In this document: piece by piece, positions 34,901-46,875 of the stretch
Position numbering within the stretch: the first letter of the stretch is position 1
Layout of the letters: each line of letters begins with the position of its first letter
Source of the DNA: Naganishia liquefaciens
Taxonomy: Eukaryota; Basidiomycota; Tremellomycetes; Filobasidiales; Filobasidiaceae
DNA length: 64,000 nucleotides
Direction of reading: 5' to 3'
Assembly: GCA_013423385.1 (NCBI GenBank)
Contig: BLZA01000030.1
Coordinates: forward strand, 885,168 to 949,167
The notes under the pieces: generated by a model
Databases searched by the model: none
Told to the model about the DNA's origin: nothing
The model's input: only the letters and a program-made list of their open reading frames with translations
Position numbers and translations under genes: made by a program

Positions 34901-36405
34901 ATGACATCAAGTTCAATCTCGGCGCTCCTTTCCAGCCTTTCGAACAGTTGATGGGTGTCTTTCCAGCTGCCAGGTAAGCTGGCACTAGGCCTTTCCCGCC
35001 GATAATTCTCATTCTTTGGTCAACAGTAAAATACATCTCCCTGAGCCTTTCCATCCGCTCATGACCAGCGAAGAATCTCCGATCATCGACTTCTATCCTG
35101 AAGATTTTGAGATCGATATGAATGGGAAGAAGATGCAATGGCAAGGTGTGGCACTCCTACCATTTATCGAGCAAGATCGTCTTCTGTCGGCCATTCGCAG
35201 CAAGGAGGATCAGCTCACAGATGACGAAAAGCGAAGGAACAGCCACGGCGTCAATGTGATGCTCATTATGGACGAGAATCCTCTGTACGAGCAATGTCAG
35301 AAACTGTACACGAAAAAGCAACCCAAGACGGTAAGTTTCGAGTAAATCTATAATTGGATTACCACTACTTCAGGAGTCCGTGCCAGAGGCTAAACTCCTT
35401 TCTCGCCAGCCCATACCCATCGATGCCAAACTCAGCATGGGGGTTTTTGGAGCCATTCAGCGTGATGACACCTGCATACCAGGTAGCACGTTAGACACAC
35501 CAATTCCAGGCAAGTCAGTGCGCTGGACGGAGAGAAGAGATGCTGACAACAATGTTTCACGATAGGGATCGAGGCATGTCCCGACATCCATGACAACAAG
35601 GCCATCTCAATCGTTTATATCTTCCCTAAACAACTCAAACCGCACAAATCGAGCCTATTACCAGGCGTTCGTGAGCCGAGACCGGTGCTTGACGACGTGA
35701 GTCTAGTCAAAAAGCTCCCAGGAATGTGTACCCATCGTCTTAAATTTAATTTAGTATGATAGGCAGAAAGTCACGAGCAGTGGCGGCAACAGCAGCCGAC
35801 GACGTGGAGGCTTCGGGGGTAACCACTTTGGCCACAATTCGCCTGGTATGGGCACGCCGAACTCGCATCGAAGCAACAACAATTCCCCATACGGCACCCC
35901 CTCATACGGCACGCCATCTTCACAAGGTAGAGGTGGGTATTCCGGCCGAGGTCACGATTTCGATACGCCCAGTCGTGGCGGTTTCAACTCTGGCAATCGT
36001 GGATCATACGGCAACGGATCGGGCTATAATACCGCAGGAGGCATGGGCGGAGCTGCAGCGTACAACTCGTTTGCCGGACTCCCGCCCAGGCCGACGTCGA
36101 GTTATGGTGGCAACTACGCTCAGATTCCGGGAGCTGGGTATGGCTTGGGCGGTTCGGGCGGATACGCTCCTCCGGCCAACACTTACAACCCATACGGAGG
36201 ATCGATGGCGGCCCCCGTCAACCCATACGGCGGCGGCGGCGGCAACCCGTACGGTGTTCCGAGCAATCCCTACGCAGCAGGCAGCGGCTTCTCTCAGCCG
36301 GCTGGAATGGGCTATGGTTCGCGAGGCGGGCGTGGAAGAGGCGCGTCAAGTAATCGCGGAGCCGGCTACGGTGGATATGGCTATGGCAGCCGAGGAGGTC
36401 GATGA
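31911..36405 (+). CDS. RAT1: Nuclear 5'-3' exoribonuclease Rat1/Xrn2
   Basis: Processive 5'-3' RNase for rRNA and snoRNA maturation and torpedo termination of Pol II. The coding start is an ATG (31911-31913) followed at once by an intron (31914-32008); the next exon reads [16 protein letters not shown]. After introns come [79 protein letters not shown], the CCHC knuckle [14 protein letters not shown], and [20 protein letters not shown]. These hold all catalytic acidic residues of the XRN fold. The later part has an acidic and Lys/Arg linker, then [20 protein letters not shown]. The C-terminus is a low-complexity Gly-Tyr-Pro and RGG tail ending SRGGR. Roughly fifteen short introns. It looks complete and functional. 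Confidence 0.95.
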
Positions 36406-36797
36406 CGCGAATCCGGGGAAGGGGATCGGAAGCGTTGAAAGTCGTTGTACATTGGTCTAGCATGGTCAATTGGGCGCAATCATTCAATGGAAAAATGCAT
36501 TGCGGGTTATTACGTTATGATTTATGTAGCAAAACTGTTTCAGAACTGGAACCATTACAACGTTGCGATGTAGAGGGGAATCGTGTAAAGAGAATTTGGT
36601 GATCGCCATGTCCGGCCCTACACCATCGGCCTTTCGTCGAAAAGGGGCGAATAGAGCCGGCTGATCTGTGTGACTCGTCGCGGTTTGGGACGATCGCGGT
36701 TGACAGTCCTACAAGGTCGGTAGGGTAGGCGGCATGAAGTCTGATATGCAAGACTTGAGCAGCATTACTGCATCGCGCGCTCCTGGTTATGCCGTAT
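36406..36797. other. Convergent 3' intergenic region
   Basis: It lies between the RAT1 stop and the NDUFAF8-like stop. No gene or structured element is evident. Confidence 0.4.
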
Positions 36798-37130
36798 CTA
36801 CCATTTCCTTCCCATCTGTTGCTGGAAGCAAAATGCAGTATCAGCCATCCCTCGAGCAGTTTTACTAGAAATGAAATTGACTCACCTGCACGCACTGCTT
36901 GAACGCCTGGAATTCCTTTTCGCACATTCCCTTGGAGACGTCAAGATACGAGGCGCCGACACATTTGCCGTACGCCAGAGACTAGTTAGGAGGGATTGAA
37001 GATTCAGCAAAACGCAGAGTGAGACAATCGGGAGAATTGGCAAACTGACTTGAGACGCACAGGATTTGCTGGCTTTTGCGAGGCGCTTGAGGGCCGGGGC
37101 GCCTGCTTCAGCGACGGTCTTTGCTGGCAT
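36798..37130 (-). CDS. Small twin-Cys complex I assembly factor (NDUFAF8-like)
   Basis: Three short exons spliced by hand give about 66 residues: MPAKTVAEAGAPALKRLAKA, SKSCASQSLAYGKCVGASYL, then DVSKGMCEKEFQAFKQCVQQ and the end QMGRKW. The Cys pattern (C-x10-C, then C-x9-C) and the words AYGKCV and C.KEFQAFK.CV match the CHCH-type factor NDUFAF8, which with NDUFAF5 helps mature complex I. Introns lie near 36994-37049 and 36822-36884. No exon alone makes a notable ORF, so the gene is easily missed. It lacks an obvious presequence, as expected for a protein imported by the disulfide relay. It is divergent from the SDR gene. Its presence suggests a proton-pumping complex I in this species. Confidence 0.75.
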
Positions 37131-37579
37131 GACGGGCGAGCGATGATATGATCCTTGCAAAAGCAAGAAGAGATCCATCTGGCCGAGCTTGGACCGAGAT
37201 GAGGATGAGATGAAGGTGACCAGGACGCGATCGGCCCCCGTCGAGGTCACGTGTAGAGCATGCCGGGGTGACGTCAGCATGGGCTTCCTGGAATGCCATG
37301 CATGGGGAATGGAATGGATTATTATGATGACCTGCATCCATCTGCATCGCCGTATGGTCGTACCGGATCACACAAGCGGGCGGCGCATCGGTAGGGGGGA
37401 GGGGGGGGCCGATCAGAAGAGATGTCTCTTTGTATATAGCTACAGTCATGTCCATCCGCATCCTCTCATCGATTCGGGGCAATTGTTCCGCCTCGACTTT
37501 ACTCTCACAACAACGCCTCTGTGGTACCCACCCTTCGCGCTGCGCTCTACCGCAACAAACAGCACTATCACGTCACACC
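37131..37579. promoter_or_regulatory. Divergent intergenic region NDUFAF8-like / SDR
   Basis: About 450 bases with a purine-rich GGGGGGAGGGGGGG-type run near 37391-37408 and a TATATA-like sequence just after it (37433-37438). It should hold both promoters. An upstream in-frame Met for the SDR (37430) would add a Cys/Ser-rich leader and is less likely than the start at 37580. Confidence 0.45.
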
Positions 37580-38897
37580 ATGACGGGACTTACAGGAATG
37601 TTCAGCAACCGATACCAATTCGATGATATCCCCGATCAGCGCAACAAGACGGCAATTGTCACGGGCGGGACGTCTGGCATAGGAGCATCCATCGCCGCCG
37701 GACTCGCAACCGCGGGGGCAAAAGTCATCATTGTCGGCGCAACACAAGACCACGCCAAGGGTACGGCCGAAAGTATCAACGAGAAGATTCAGCGAAACAG
37801 TACGGGCTCGCCCAAGTTTCCCTCGGGCAAGGTCGAGTATGAGGTCGTCGATTTCGGGGATCTCAAGGCTGTCGAGGCGTTTGGGCAAAAGATGCTCGAC
37901 AAGTGCAAGATCACGACCGATGAGGAAGGAATTCCCGAGATGGGTAAGGGCAGCAAAGGGAGACCTGCGGGAGAGCGACTGGGCGGATTGCATTACTTGA
38001 TCTGTAATGCCGGTATCGGAGTGGCCGCGCCAGGTCTTACCAAAGATGGCCTTGCCAACCAGTAAGTCGAGAGAGCTTCCGGCAGTATCCGGGCGTGAAC
38101 ACCTTTCCTAGCTGGGCCGTCAATCACCTTTCCCACTTCCTCCTCGCCACGACGCTTCTGCCCTTGATGCAAGAGACGCGCGAGATGCCCAAGTCGGTTG
38201 ACGGCGACGTGCGAATCGTGATGCAGTCGTCCGAGTTGCACAGATCGGCGCCGTTCAAGGTCGAGTTCAAGACAGAGGAAGAGGTCAATGATAATTCGAG
38301 GGATCCTAACATTTTGTGAGTTGCTTGAAAATCATGACAAGGAATTTGGCTGATGAATGCTCGCGAAAAGGTATTCGCGATCAAAATTGATGATGTCAGT
38401 TTTTCAAGGGATCGCGTTGCTGTGCATCAGCTCATCTGGCTTTCATACAGGATTCTGTTCGCCAAGGAGCTCGCACGAAGAGTTCTCACACCGGCTGGTG
38501 ATCATTTGCTGGCAATTGCAGTCCACCCGGGAGGTACGTTTCAGTTTCCTGTTCTTGCGCCCGAGTCGCTTATGGATTCTTCCCACTTTCAGCTGTCGCG
38601 ACAGGCCAAGAAGCCGGACTCTCCGAAGCGTACGGCCTCTTCGGGGATGCCATCTACGCCGTCAGCCGTGTGGCCTTCATGTCGCCCGACCAAGGCGCCG
38701 AGTCGGCACTCTGGGCCGCAACGGCGCGAAAGGTCGCAGAAGATCCCGCCAAATACCAGGGTGCGTATCTGCGACAGCCGAACGATTCGTTGGGCACGGA
38801 ATCGAATCAGGCCAAGGATGAAACGCTCGCAGCCAATTTGTGGGAGCTCAGCAAGCGAGTCGTCAAGGAGAAGATTGGTAAAGAGGTGCCGTACTAG
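37580..38897 (+). CDS. Short-chain dehydrogenase/reductase
   Basis: NAD(P)-dependent oxidoreductase of the SDR family, similar in layout to retinol-dehydrogenase-like fungal SDRs; substrate unknown. MTGLTGMFSNRYQFDDIPDQ precedes NKTAIVTGGTSGIGASIAAG, the TGxxxGIG cofactor motif. Then come YEVVDFGDLKAVEAF, GGLHYLICNAGIGVAAPG (NAG motif), WAVNHLSHFLLATTLLPLM and VRIVMQSSELH with the catalytic Ser region. The spliced exons give NILYSRSKLMM with the active-site Y-x-x-x-K, ILFAKELARRVL, and VHPGAVATGQEAGL. The C-terminal part is full length. Introns lie near 38063-38111, 38316-38371, 38395-38451 and 38534-38591. The extra residues between the fold's beta-3 and beta-4 (glycine- and lysine-rich) are longer than usual. 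Confidence 0.85.
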
Positions 38898-39512
38898 ACG
38901 AGGGCTCGGGTTGACATTGGGGGTGTTTGAACATTGTTTCCTCGGTTGTATACCAATAGCTACAAGAGAAATCGCGCAAGAATGACGGTCGCGGTCGACT
39001 GGGAGTGCCGACGATACTGCATGTGCAAGCCTCCTATACGAAAGCGAGGTCAGGATGCCCAGTGTCACGATCAGACAGACTACTAGCATGAGAGAAGCTT
39101 GGAAGATATATGGCTGGCACGAGGCGAATACCGGTAACCAGAGTCGGCGCGTCAACCGAGCTGCCGCCGGAAGAGCGTGCGCGACGGGTTGACTGACTTT
39201 CGACGGTGAGAACGTGAATCGCGCAGGCATCCAGGCCAAGCCACCTCGTCGTTCTCTGTCAAGCAGCACTCCCGACGTTCCACAGGGTTGCCAGCGCGAC
39301 AGGGCAACAAAGCACGGCTCCACAGCCATATCGGGCATTCGGTTTCAGCGCTCGTCACGCGTTCTCGTATCAGACGGCCGCGAGTGGTGTGTCTCACCTC
39401 TGCTTGAGCCACAAAGCGCAAGTGCTAGACACGACCAACGTTGACGGCATTCAAGGGACGCTATCAGGCCTCTTTCAGCTTTCAACGGACCCCACCACGA
39501 GGGACCGCCACC
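38898..39512. promoter_or_regulatory. Intergenic region upstream of the F-BAR RhoGAP gene
   Basis: About 615 bases between two plus-strand genes. A long minus-strand ORF (38589-39338) overlaps the SDR end here but shows no family motif and looks like a shadow. No gene is supported. Confidence 0.4.
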
Positions 39513-42500
39513 ATGTCTTCGCAACGTCAACAGTATGCTTCGGAATTATCGCCGAATCCTCAGCAGCGGCAACAGCAGTATCAGGAGTACTCGAGCTATC
39601 CCAGCCGGTCTCCAAATGCTCCACCTTACCTGGATGCGCCACCTCGCGCCAATTCGGACTCGTCATCCTCGCTCTACAGCCTCTCTGCGTATTCCAATGA
39701 TATTCAGGGTCAGCCCATTCAGTCGCCCTATGCACAAACGTCGGGTTTGCAGCCGCTACAAGCGAGCGCTAGCACAGGATCATCGCAGTCTGGAGGAGCA
39801 GGGCAAGGGGCGATGAACTTGGACGACTACCTGGAAGAGTTGAGGGGCGCGGGCGATCAGCGGGGTCTGGCGGGATTGGTCATCTCGGACAATGCAGGTG
39901 GTATGGGCAGTCGTTCCGCGCCCGTGTCGGGCAAGGCTTCCCCTGCGAATATTTCGGGAGGTAGTCAGCCAGCAAACAGGAGCAACACCTTTGATCCCGA
40001 CCCGATACCACTCTCATCCAGCATGTCTTCGACGACGTCGTCACTCTCCCAATACTCGACGCAACAAACGCATGCACAGGGTTCCGCTATCGGAAATTCC
40101 GCGCCGCCCATCGTTCCGGGGTCCCTGCCGGAACGGGACTCTTCCCTGCAACACATTCCCGCCGCGACAGATCTTGCACCGCCGGCACCTCAGATGCAAA
40201 AACTTCCGTCCAGCGAAAGAGAGCGAGATCTTCGTCGAATTTCCAGCGACTCTGCTGGGTCTAATGATACCTACAGCGGAACAGAAGGGAGAGATCTAAA
40301 TATGCGAACACCCACGGCATCCAGCATGACGGGCGGGCAGAATGTCAAGCAGGAGAATTTGCCAAGTCGGTTGGGCAGTGCAAGTCATCCGGGACCGGCA
40401 GATGCGCAGGCCGGCGCACAACAGGGCCAAACCAAGATTGGCATGCCCGGTGGGACACCGCTCTTTGACTTGTCGTCTGCTGCCACGTTTGCTGGACCCC
40501 CGATAGATATCAGCGACGATCCGGCAGCGTCTTCCGCTGCTACGCAGCGAACGGTCCAGCGAGGCAGCACTGGCCTGACGAGCCCTCCTCCACAGTCGCA
40601 GATATCACATGGAGTATCATCGCCATCAATGACATCGACATCGACATCCAATACGAGCGATTATCTGACTGCGGCATCCTCGACTGGAACGAAGGCTGCC
40701 ATGGCTTCGATGGGAGGGGTCGCCGGTCTCGGGATTGGTATGCCCCAAAGCGGCGGAATTGGATCTTCTCCGAGCGAGAGTCGCTTGACATTTGACGAGG
40801 GGCTTTTGCGCACGCTGTGTGATCTCGACGTGAGCGCTTTCCCCGCTGAACGGCTGCCGTCAATGTCACTGATGCGACGGCCATCTTGGAATCCAGTGCG
40901 CATTGCCACTCATCACAGAGAGAATCAAGCAATCTATGACGAGCTGCCGCGTAGGTCAATGCATATACTCAAACTTGACTGTATGACTTATTTCCAACTT
41001 GATCAGCAAATCGCGGCCTTCTTCCGATCACGCGCGGAATTGGAAGACAAGTATGCTCGCGGGATGAATGAGCTTGTGCGTGGGAGCGCAGATAGCTATA
41101 GTCGAGCTTTCTGCAAAGCAGGGTATGTCTATGTCTAGTCTTCGCCATCCTGCGCAATGATACTGACGGAAAGGCGCTCAGAACATTCGTGGAAGCTTTC
41201 AACTCCACGCTGAGAGTGCACGACACGCTCGCCCAAAACAGACTCCGATTCGCTCAGAGGTTGATGGAGATGAGCGAAGAACTGACCAACCTGGCTAAAG
41301 AAGGCGAAAGACTACGCAAACTGGTACGTTTCAGTCCAGCAGTAGACGCTTATGCATATGTGGCTTACTTGTCGATATTTCAGCACAAAGAAGCTGGTAC
41401 TCGGTACGAGAAGAATGTTCAAGAAGCAGAATTCCTCATGGAGAAAGCCAAGCAGCGTTTCGATAATACTGCGGAGGAGCTAGAGAGAATACTGGTGACC
41501 AAAGAAGGCGAGTCACTCAAGGATGCTAGTGAGTCCAGTTTTGCGTAATTCACTGTCCGCGCTCGTTGCTTAGCAAGACATCCTGCGCAGACGGGCTTGG
41601 TAGTGGAAAAGAGCCGAAGCGAGGTGGAATCGGAAAGGCCATGTCAAAGGGGCTTTTCAAGGCCAAGAACCCAGCTCAAATACAGCGTCAAGAGGACGAA
41701 ACGCGAGCGAGGATGAACAGCGCGAGCGAGCAGTTCAAACGAGCAGTGCAGGAGAATCAGGCCGTGAAACAGGAATTCTTCAACTTGCATCTGCCCAAGA
41801 TCCTCAGGGTAAGTCTCAGCTTGAAGTACAGCTCGGTTTCTGACATGCGCCCCAACTCTGCAGCAAATGAAAGAGTGTGCAGATGAACTCGATATGGGTT
41901 GCCAGTATCACATGTCGAGATATGCGTATTTGTTTGAGACCACACTGCTGGCGGATGGCTCGGCAGTCTTGCCTGTCACGGAAGAAAATGGTCAGTGAGA
42001 CCTGAGATTCAAGAGTGATGCGTTATCTCTGACCTCGAACTCGGAGCAGGCGACAAGGCAGGCTTGAAAGCCATCGTAGAGACGATTGATAACAGGAATG
42101 ATTTCAAGACCTTTATGCAGAATTTCACGGTAGCCCGAGGGAGTCAGCGTGGGCCTAGCAGAAATGTCCCCTATGATGACGGATCAGTATGTAAACACTT
42201 CGGGCGAGAGGGATGTGGCTTCTAATCAGAGTCTTTTCCACAGCTGCCCGCCATGCCTCCTCACGTTCACGCATCTCATTACGGGATGGCACAACCTGCT
42301 CAGCAAGCATATAGTCAGAGCACTCAGCAGTATCAGCTCGCCACGTCATCAGTATACAGCAATGGCGACTCCCTCAACTCCCGTCATAGCCAAGGCTTCA
42401 ACATGTCTGCGCAACCACCAAACTCATCTGGCATGACTTTTGGCGTCGAGCTCAGCGAGCAGGCAGTAGTCGCCGGCACAGAAATACCAAAGGTGGTGCA

Positions 42501-43310
42501 GAAATGCACTGAAGCAATTGAAGCCTTCGGCTTAGACCAAGTCGGTATCTACCGACTGTCAGGCACGACGTCAAAGGTACAAGCGCTCAAAGCTGCCTTG
42601 GACCAGGGTATGTCTGGTCTCCGTGCCTGCGGGAGGCTTTAGCTGACCTGGATGACTGCTCAGATATCGACAACACAAATGTCATGTCTGACGAATGGAG
42701 CGGGGACATCAATGTCATTGCCTCGGTCCTGAAGCAATGGTTCCGTGAACTACCAGAACCATTGTTGACACATGGTCTATATCAAGGCTTCATAGAAGCC
42801 GCTCGTAAGTCTTCAATACAGATATTGTAGAGTTTCGCTAACTTTGCCTTGAATCAATGAAGGATACGAGAATGATCGTCTGCGGCACATTCGACTGCAC
42901 GAGCAGGTCAACGAGCTTCCCGACGCCAATTATGCGACCCTCAAGCACTTCATGGGTCATCTTGACAAGTGAGTCTTGCCAAAACCACAGGCGCCGGACT
43001 TCACTGACGTCTCCCTCGTCCACTACTCCTGTAGAATCCGCAGCATGGAGAAGATCAATCACATGTCTGTTAGTAATCTGAGTATCGTTTTCGGTCCCAC
43101 CCTCCTCGGCGCCCCGCCAGAAATGGGATCGTTGAATCTGGAGCACATGAGCTTCCAATGCAAAGTGAGTGCCTCCACGTTATCGCTCTTCAGCATGGTA
43201 GTCTTACAATCGCGGGCAAACAGGCGATAGAGACGATCTTGCTAAAGTACAAGGAGATCTTCGTTGAAGAAGAGGATACATCCGGCTCGGCAGCAGCAGG
43301 CAACCAATAG
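39513..43310 (+). CDS. F-BAR and RhoGAP protein (Rgd1-like)
   Basis: Membrane-curving GTPase-activating protein for Rho GTPases; yeast Rgd1 acts on Rho3/Rho4 in polarity and the stress response. The start ATG 39513 sits in a good context (GCCACCATG). The first ~470 residues are Ser/Gln/Pro-rich and disordered. Next is the F-BAR domain: FFRSRAELEDKYARGMNELV, TFVEAFNSTLRVHDTLAQNR, YEKNVQEAEFLMEKAKQRFD and EDETRARMNSASEQFKRAVQ. A linker precedes the RhoGAP domain: FGVELSEQAVVAGTEIPKVV, CTEAIEAFGLDQVGIYRLSG (with the catalytic Arg finger in GIYRLSG), KQWFRELPEPLLTHGLYQ and SNLSIVFGPTLLG. About ten short introns. The protein is complete. The upstream Met at 39441 is in frame but less likely. Confidence 0.88.
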
Positions 43311-43473
43311 CTCTTCTTGGAATCCACCTCCTGTCCTCGCATCTTCCGCTCACTTTCACGAATATACATACATGATTAATGACGATCGGACGATATACAA
43401 CTTTTAGTGCTCCAAATACAATCTGTACACGTCCGCGCGCGCGTGGCGAGTTGTAGAACAAGTTTGGTAACCC

Positions 43474-45142
43474 TTATATCGCGCCCGAAACATTTCGACT
43501 CTTCCTGAACATACTATATCCCGTAGGCTTTTTGATCGGAGGTGCACCGTCCGAATCAGAAATGGGCAAAGCGCTGGCCAGCCGGCTGAGTGCTTTCCAT
43601 GATGCTTGCTTGTGCGGCGTGTCGGGCTCATCGAGAGCGATTGACGGTCGAGACGTAAAGAACGCGGGATTCTGTGAAGCCGTGGACGATGTTGGGACCT
43701 GAGACGGCGTTCCCGCGACTGATTGGGAAGACGAAAGGTCCCGATGACCGGTCAAGGCGTTCGTCAGCGCTTTTGTCGCATTGTTATTTTCGCGATCCCC
43801 ATCTCGCGTATCACGCTGTCCGGCCTTGGTGACCGGCACATGCCACTTGGACCTGTCCTCTTGCGCGCGCAGTCCCGGTCGCCGGCCAAACACTCCGACT
43901 TTTGCGGGCCGAGATGGCGCCGTCGCGTCGATGTGGGCTTTGACTTTCTTGTCATGGGCGATCCTGGCGCGAACGTTATCCCGCAGACTATCGGCCGTCA
44001 GCGCCTTTTCGTTTATCGCCTCTCTGATGAGCATTCCGCGCAGTATGTTCTGTCGGGATACACCTTGCGGTGCGATATCTTCGACGACGGCTGTCGTCTT
44101 GCGGCTTTGTGCGCGTTTGGGTGCGGCACCGGACACGAATCGTTTCGAGGGCACATTGGAATGCTCCTGCGACACTCTGTTGTGCAATGTCTGTGACGAT
44201 GCACTACCGGCCGTCGGCACATCATACGCTGGCGCTCGATCGGATTTCAATCCGCCGCCGCCGCCGCCGCCGCCGCCGCTTCCCCCGTCAGAGAACTGCT
44301 CATGCTGCAACTCGTGGACCCGCGTCCGGGTCACAGGTTCCACCGCCGACGGATCTCCGCAGACGTGCACGCGGTACGACGGGGACTCTGGGGATCCCTC
44401 CCAGCCGACCGCACCGGGCCACAGCGTGTGGTATCCCTTGTAGATCCGGTCTTGTACTGTTCCTGTGCGGAGACTGGTGGTCGGACGCTCGGAGAGCGCA
44501 AGGTCCGTGTGAAGCCTGTTGGCCATAAAGTAGCGATCGCGCGTGGCGGCCGATATCGACCGGAGCAGGACGAGCCCGGCATCTGTCACGCTGGTCCTGC
44601 TGACGCCTGAAAAAGCCAAGGGTCAGCTCCCGATGGATCCCGAAACCCGAAACACGGCGGACCCCCAATACCCACTGATGACATTGAGCAACGGAAAGCG
44701 CCACATGGCTTTGATACTCTTGTCCGAGACCGCTTTCGATCCGTCAAGCCAGATCCCCCTGAGCCGCCACATGCCCTTCCACTCGGCGGGCGTCCCTCGC
44801 AGCTGCAAGCCCATCGCCAGGTTGGCCAGCGAATCGTCCGTCACTTCCGAGTCGTTGAGTATGAGGAACGTCAAGAATGGGAGATGTCGTAGCTCGGATA
44901 GCCTCGGGTTGAGTCGACGGGGAAGCGACGGAAGCGACAATGTCGTGACGAGCGAGAAATCCGCGGTCCTCGGCATTTGCATCTCCGCGAGCGCCAGATG
45001 ACCGGAAACATGATGCAAGATCTCATCGGGCAGCAGCGACACAATGTGCGCCGAAGAAGAATCCGCTTCCATAGCACCGGCACCGGCACCGCTCTTGCCG
45101 CCGATGTGCGCAGCGATCCACCACGCCGGCGTCGACAAGGTG

Positions 45143-45182
<40 letters not shown>

Positions 45183-45568
45183 GGGAGCGCGTGACCCACT
45201 TGATGACCCATTCGGCCTGGACAGGGCTGATCTGTGAGCGAAAATCGTGCGGCGTATAAGTTTCGAAATGGGCGTCGATCGTGCGGAGGCAGCAGTCTGT
45301 GAGCGAAGGCACCGAGCCGAGGGGACTCGAGCGGATCTTGCGTGGGATGCGGATGCCGTAGCGTTTCTTGGGACGAAGACGCCATCTCAGCACGGGTGCG
45401 GTCCTGCGGGCGAGAAAACCGTCAGCCGTCGCTGATCCGCGATGCAAAGGATGAGAGGGCGCAGATGTCTTACTGGACTGAACGGTCCGTGAGCGGGTCG
45501 AGGCTTTCGGCCTGATTGTGCACTCTGGAGCGCGCATCCGACTCGACATGTATCGTTGCCGATGCCAT
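43474..45568 (-). CDS. Unrecognised protein with LRR-like segment and Ser/Gly tracts
   Basis: No family recognised with confidence. The start MASATIHVESDARSRVHNQA leads through one intron (near 45410-45475) into TAPVLRWRLRPKKRYGIRIP, then a 12-residue Ser run. A segment IVSLLPDEILHHVSGHLALA resembles an F-box-like helix pair, and LSELRHLPFLTFLILNDSEV, TDDSLANLAMGLQLRG and RLRGIWLDGSKAVSDKSI look like leucine-rich repeats. A 49-base intron (44591-44639 region) joins YWGSA to GVSRTSVTDAGLVLLRSI, which continues the LRR pattern. The second half is basic and disordered with a poly-Gly run. It may be a substrate adaptor, but that is inference. It is tandem with HEM4 upstream and convergent with the F-BAR RhoGAP gene. 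Confidence 0.6.
44252..44279. repeat. (CCG)n tract encoding poly-Gly
   Basis: A perfect CCG run on the + strand, read as GGC codons (nine Gly) in the unrecognised LRR-like protein. Confidence 0.9.
45146..45182. repeat. (CTG)12 tract encoding poly-Ser
   Basis: A perfect uninterrupted CTG run on the + strand, translated on the minus strand as AGC (Ser) codons. Its purity makes length polymorphism between strains likely. Confidence 0.92.
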
Positions 45569-45808
45569 GGCGCGCAGCGGGGCGTGGAGAGGGGAGGGGA
45601 GGGGGGGCGGGGGCGGGGGCAGCCGTATGGGGCCGAGTCTGGTATCGCTCCGAATCTCGCAAACGCGACTCTTCTCGGCGCTCATTTCCCCGCGCTTCAT
45701 GTGACAACGAGAGACGCGTCGCGCGACGCGTAGTGGAGGCGAGGTACAGCAATGACCGCGCAGTCTTAGCCCTGATCATGACGGCATTCCCGTCAGTGGG
45801 AGACTCTG

Positions 45809-46875
45809 TCATGGACGCCCACATTCAGGGCCCCGTACAACGTTCTCCTCATCGCCCGCGGCAATAGCACGCGCCAAGGCCTCTGCATTCGGTCGTTGCG
45901 CCTGTACGACGCGCTCAAAGCCTCGTTGCTCCAAATACAGCCTCGTTGTTTTGCCGATAGCGGCGATTCTGAACTGGATCCTCGGTGACGACGATGGATC
46001 GATGGGTGCAGTTTGCACGAGTTGCTCGTACCAAGGTAAGGAGGAGGAGGTTGATGGGCCAGCCGAGAGGACCGCATCGGCCGAGGACGGCGAAAAGAAT
46101 GCGAGCCACACGGTCACGGTCGCGGTCACGGTCAAGGGCCGGCGATCCGTCTCCTCGGCATCAACCATGATATCCTCGATGAGCCCGCTCAGCCTCGGCC
46201 GAATATCATGGCGGGGACACGTCCGGTACACTTGAACCTCTTTGAACGGGATTCCGCCGCGTCGAAGGATATCGGCGAGTTCGGGTGAATTTTTATCGCC
46301 CGTCAGCACGAGGAGCGGTTTCCCGCGCGCGGGCGCGAGCGCAACCGCTTTCCCTTGTTGCGCATCCGAGACGATGAACGACCCGAGGAGCTCTGCGCAA
46401 CCAGTCGTCTCGGATTCGGCGACAATCGTCGGAAAGGCCGTGGCGTCGAGGTCGGGCGGCGCGGCAAAGGCGGCCGTCGTCGCTGCGCCGGGCGTATACA
46501 GGGGCACGTCGTTCCACTCTAGAATCCTGCATGTTGTCAAACAATGATCTGGCCAAAGGGCATTCATTCGTCTGGCGAAAAAGAGAGACGCTCACTCGGT
46601 ATGCGTTGCCCAGACGTGGTAAGATGCCGTAACGCATTCGCCCATGCCTCTCCCGCGCGTTTACTCGTCGCTACTACGCCCATCCACGCTTCCGGCACGG
46701 CCATCATCTGTACGAGATCAACTTGGCGGACGAATTCCTGGGCGAGGACGGGCTGTGTGTGGGGTGTGTATCCGCACGACGAAGCGGCTGACTCGTAAGG
46801 TTCCTGCTCTGCGTTCGCCGTGCTCGAATCGGGTACAGGGTTGCGGAAGAAGACGATGTGACTGCGTCGTGGCAT
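45809..46875 (-). CDS. HEM4: Uroporphyrinogen-III synthase
   Basis: Cyclises hydroxymethylbilane to uroporphyrinogen III in heme synthesis. The start MPRRSHIVFFRNPVPDSSTA at 46875 is followed by VDLVQMMAVPEAWMGVVATS (family-like T/S-S-x-R/K-A segment with KRAGEAW), and, after an intron (to near 46525), WNDVPLYTPGAATTAAF, the V.L.VVGPATA-like block. Later are GKPLLVLTGDKNSPELADIL, GIPFKEVQVYRTCPR (typical Y-x-T) and, after a long insertion, WLAFFSPSSADAVLSAG and FRIAAIGKTTRLYLEQRGFE. HEM4 proteins share little identity but keep exactly this order (Y-T; FFSPS; IG-T). The last codons after GDEENVV may differ if a further intron exists. It is divergent from cytochrome c heme lyase. Confidence 0.85.

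Noticed and set aside
37430-37579. Upstream in-frame start for the SDR
   Set aside because: It adds a Cys/Ser/Arg-rich leader with no homology pattern and sits next to a TATA-like sequence, so it is probably 5' leader.
38589-39338. Long minus-strand ORF (249 codons) antisense to the SDR gene end
   Set aside because: It overlaps well-supported SDR exons, has no family motif, and its frame mirrors codon bias of the sense gene.
43723-44610. Several long plus-strand ORFs opposite the LRR-like gene
   Set aside because: GC-rich shadow frames with Arg/Cys-rich translations and no motifs; the minus-strand frame splices coherently.
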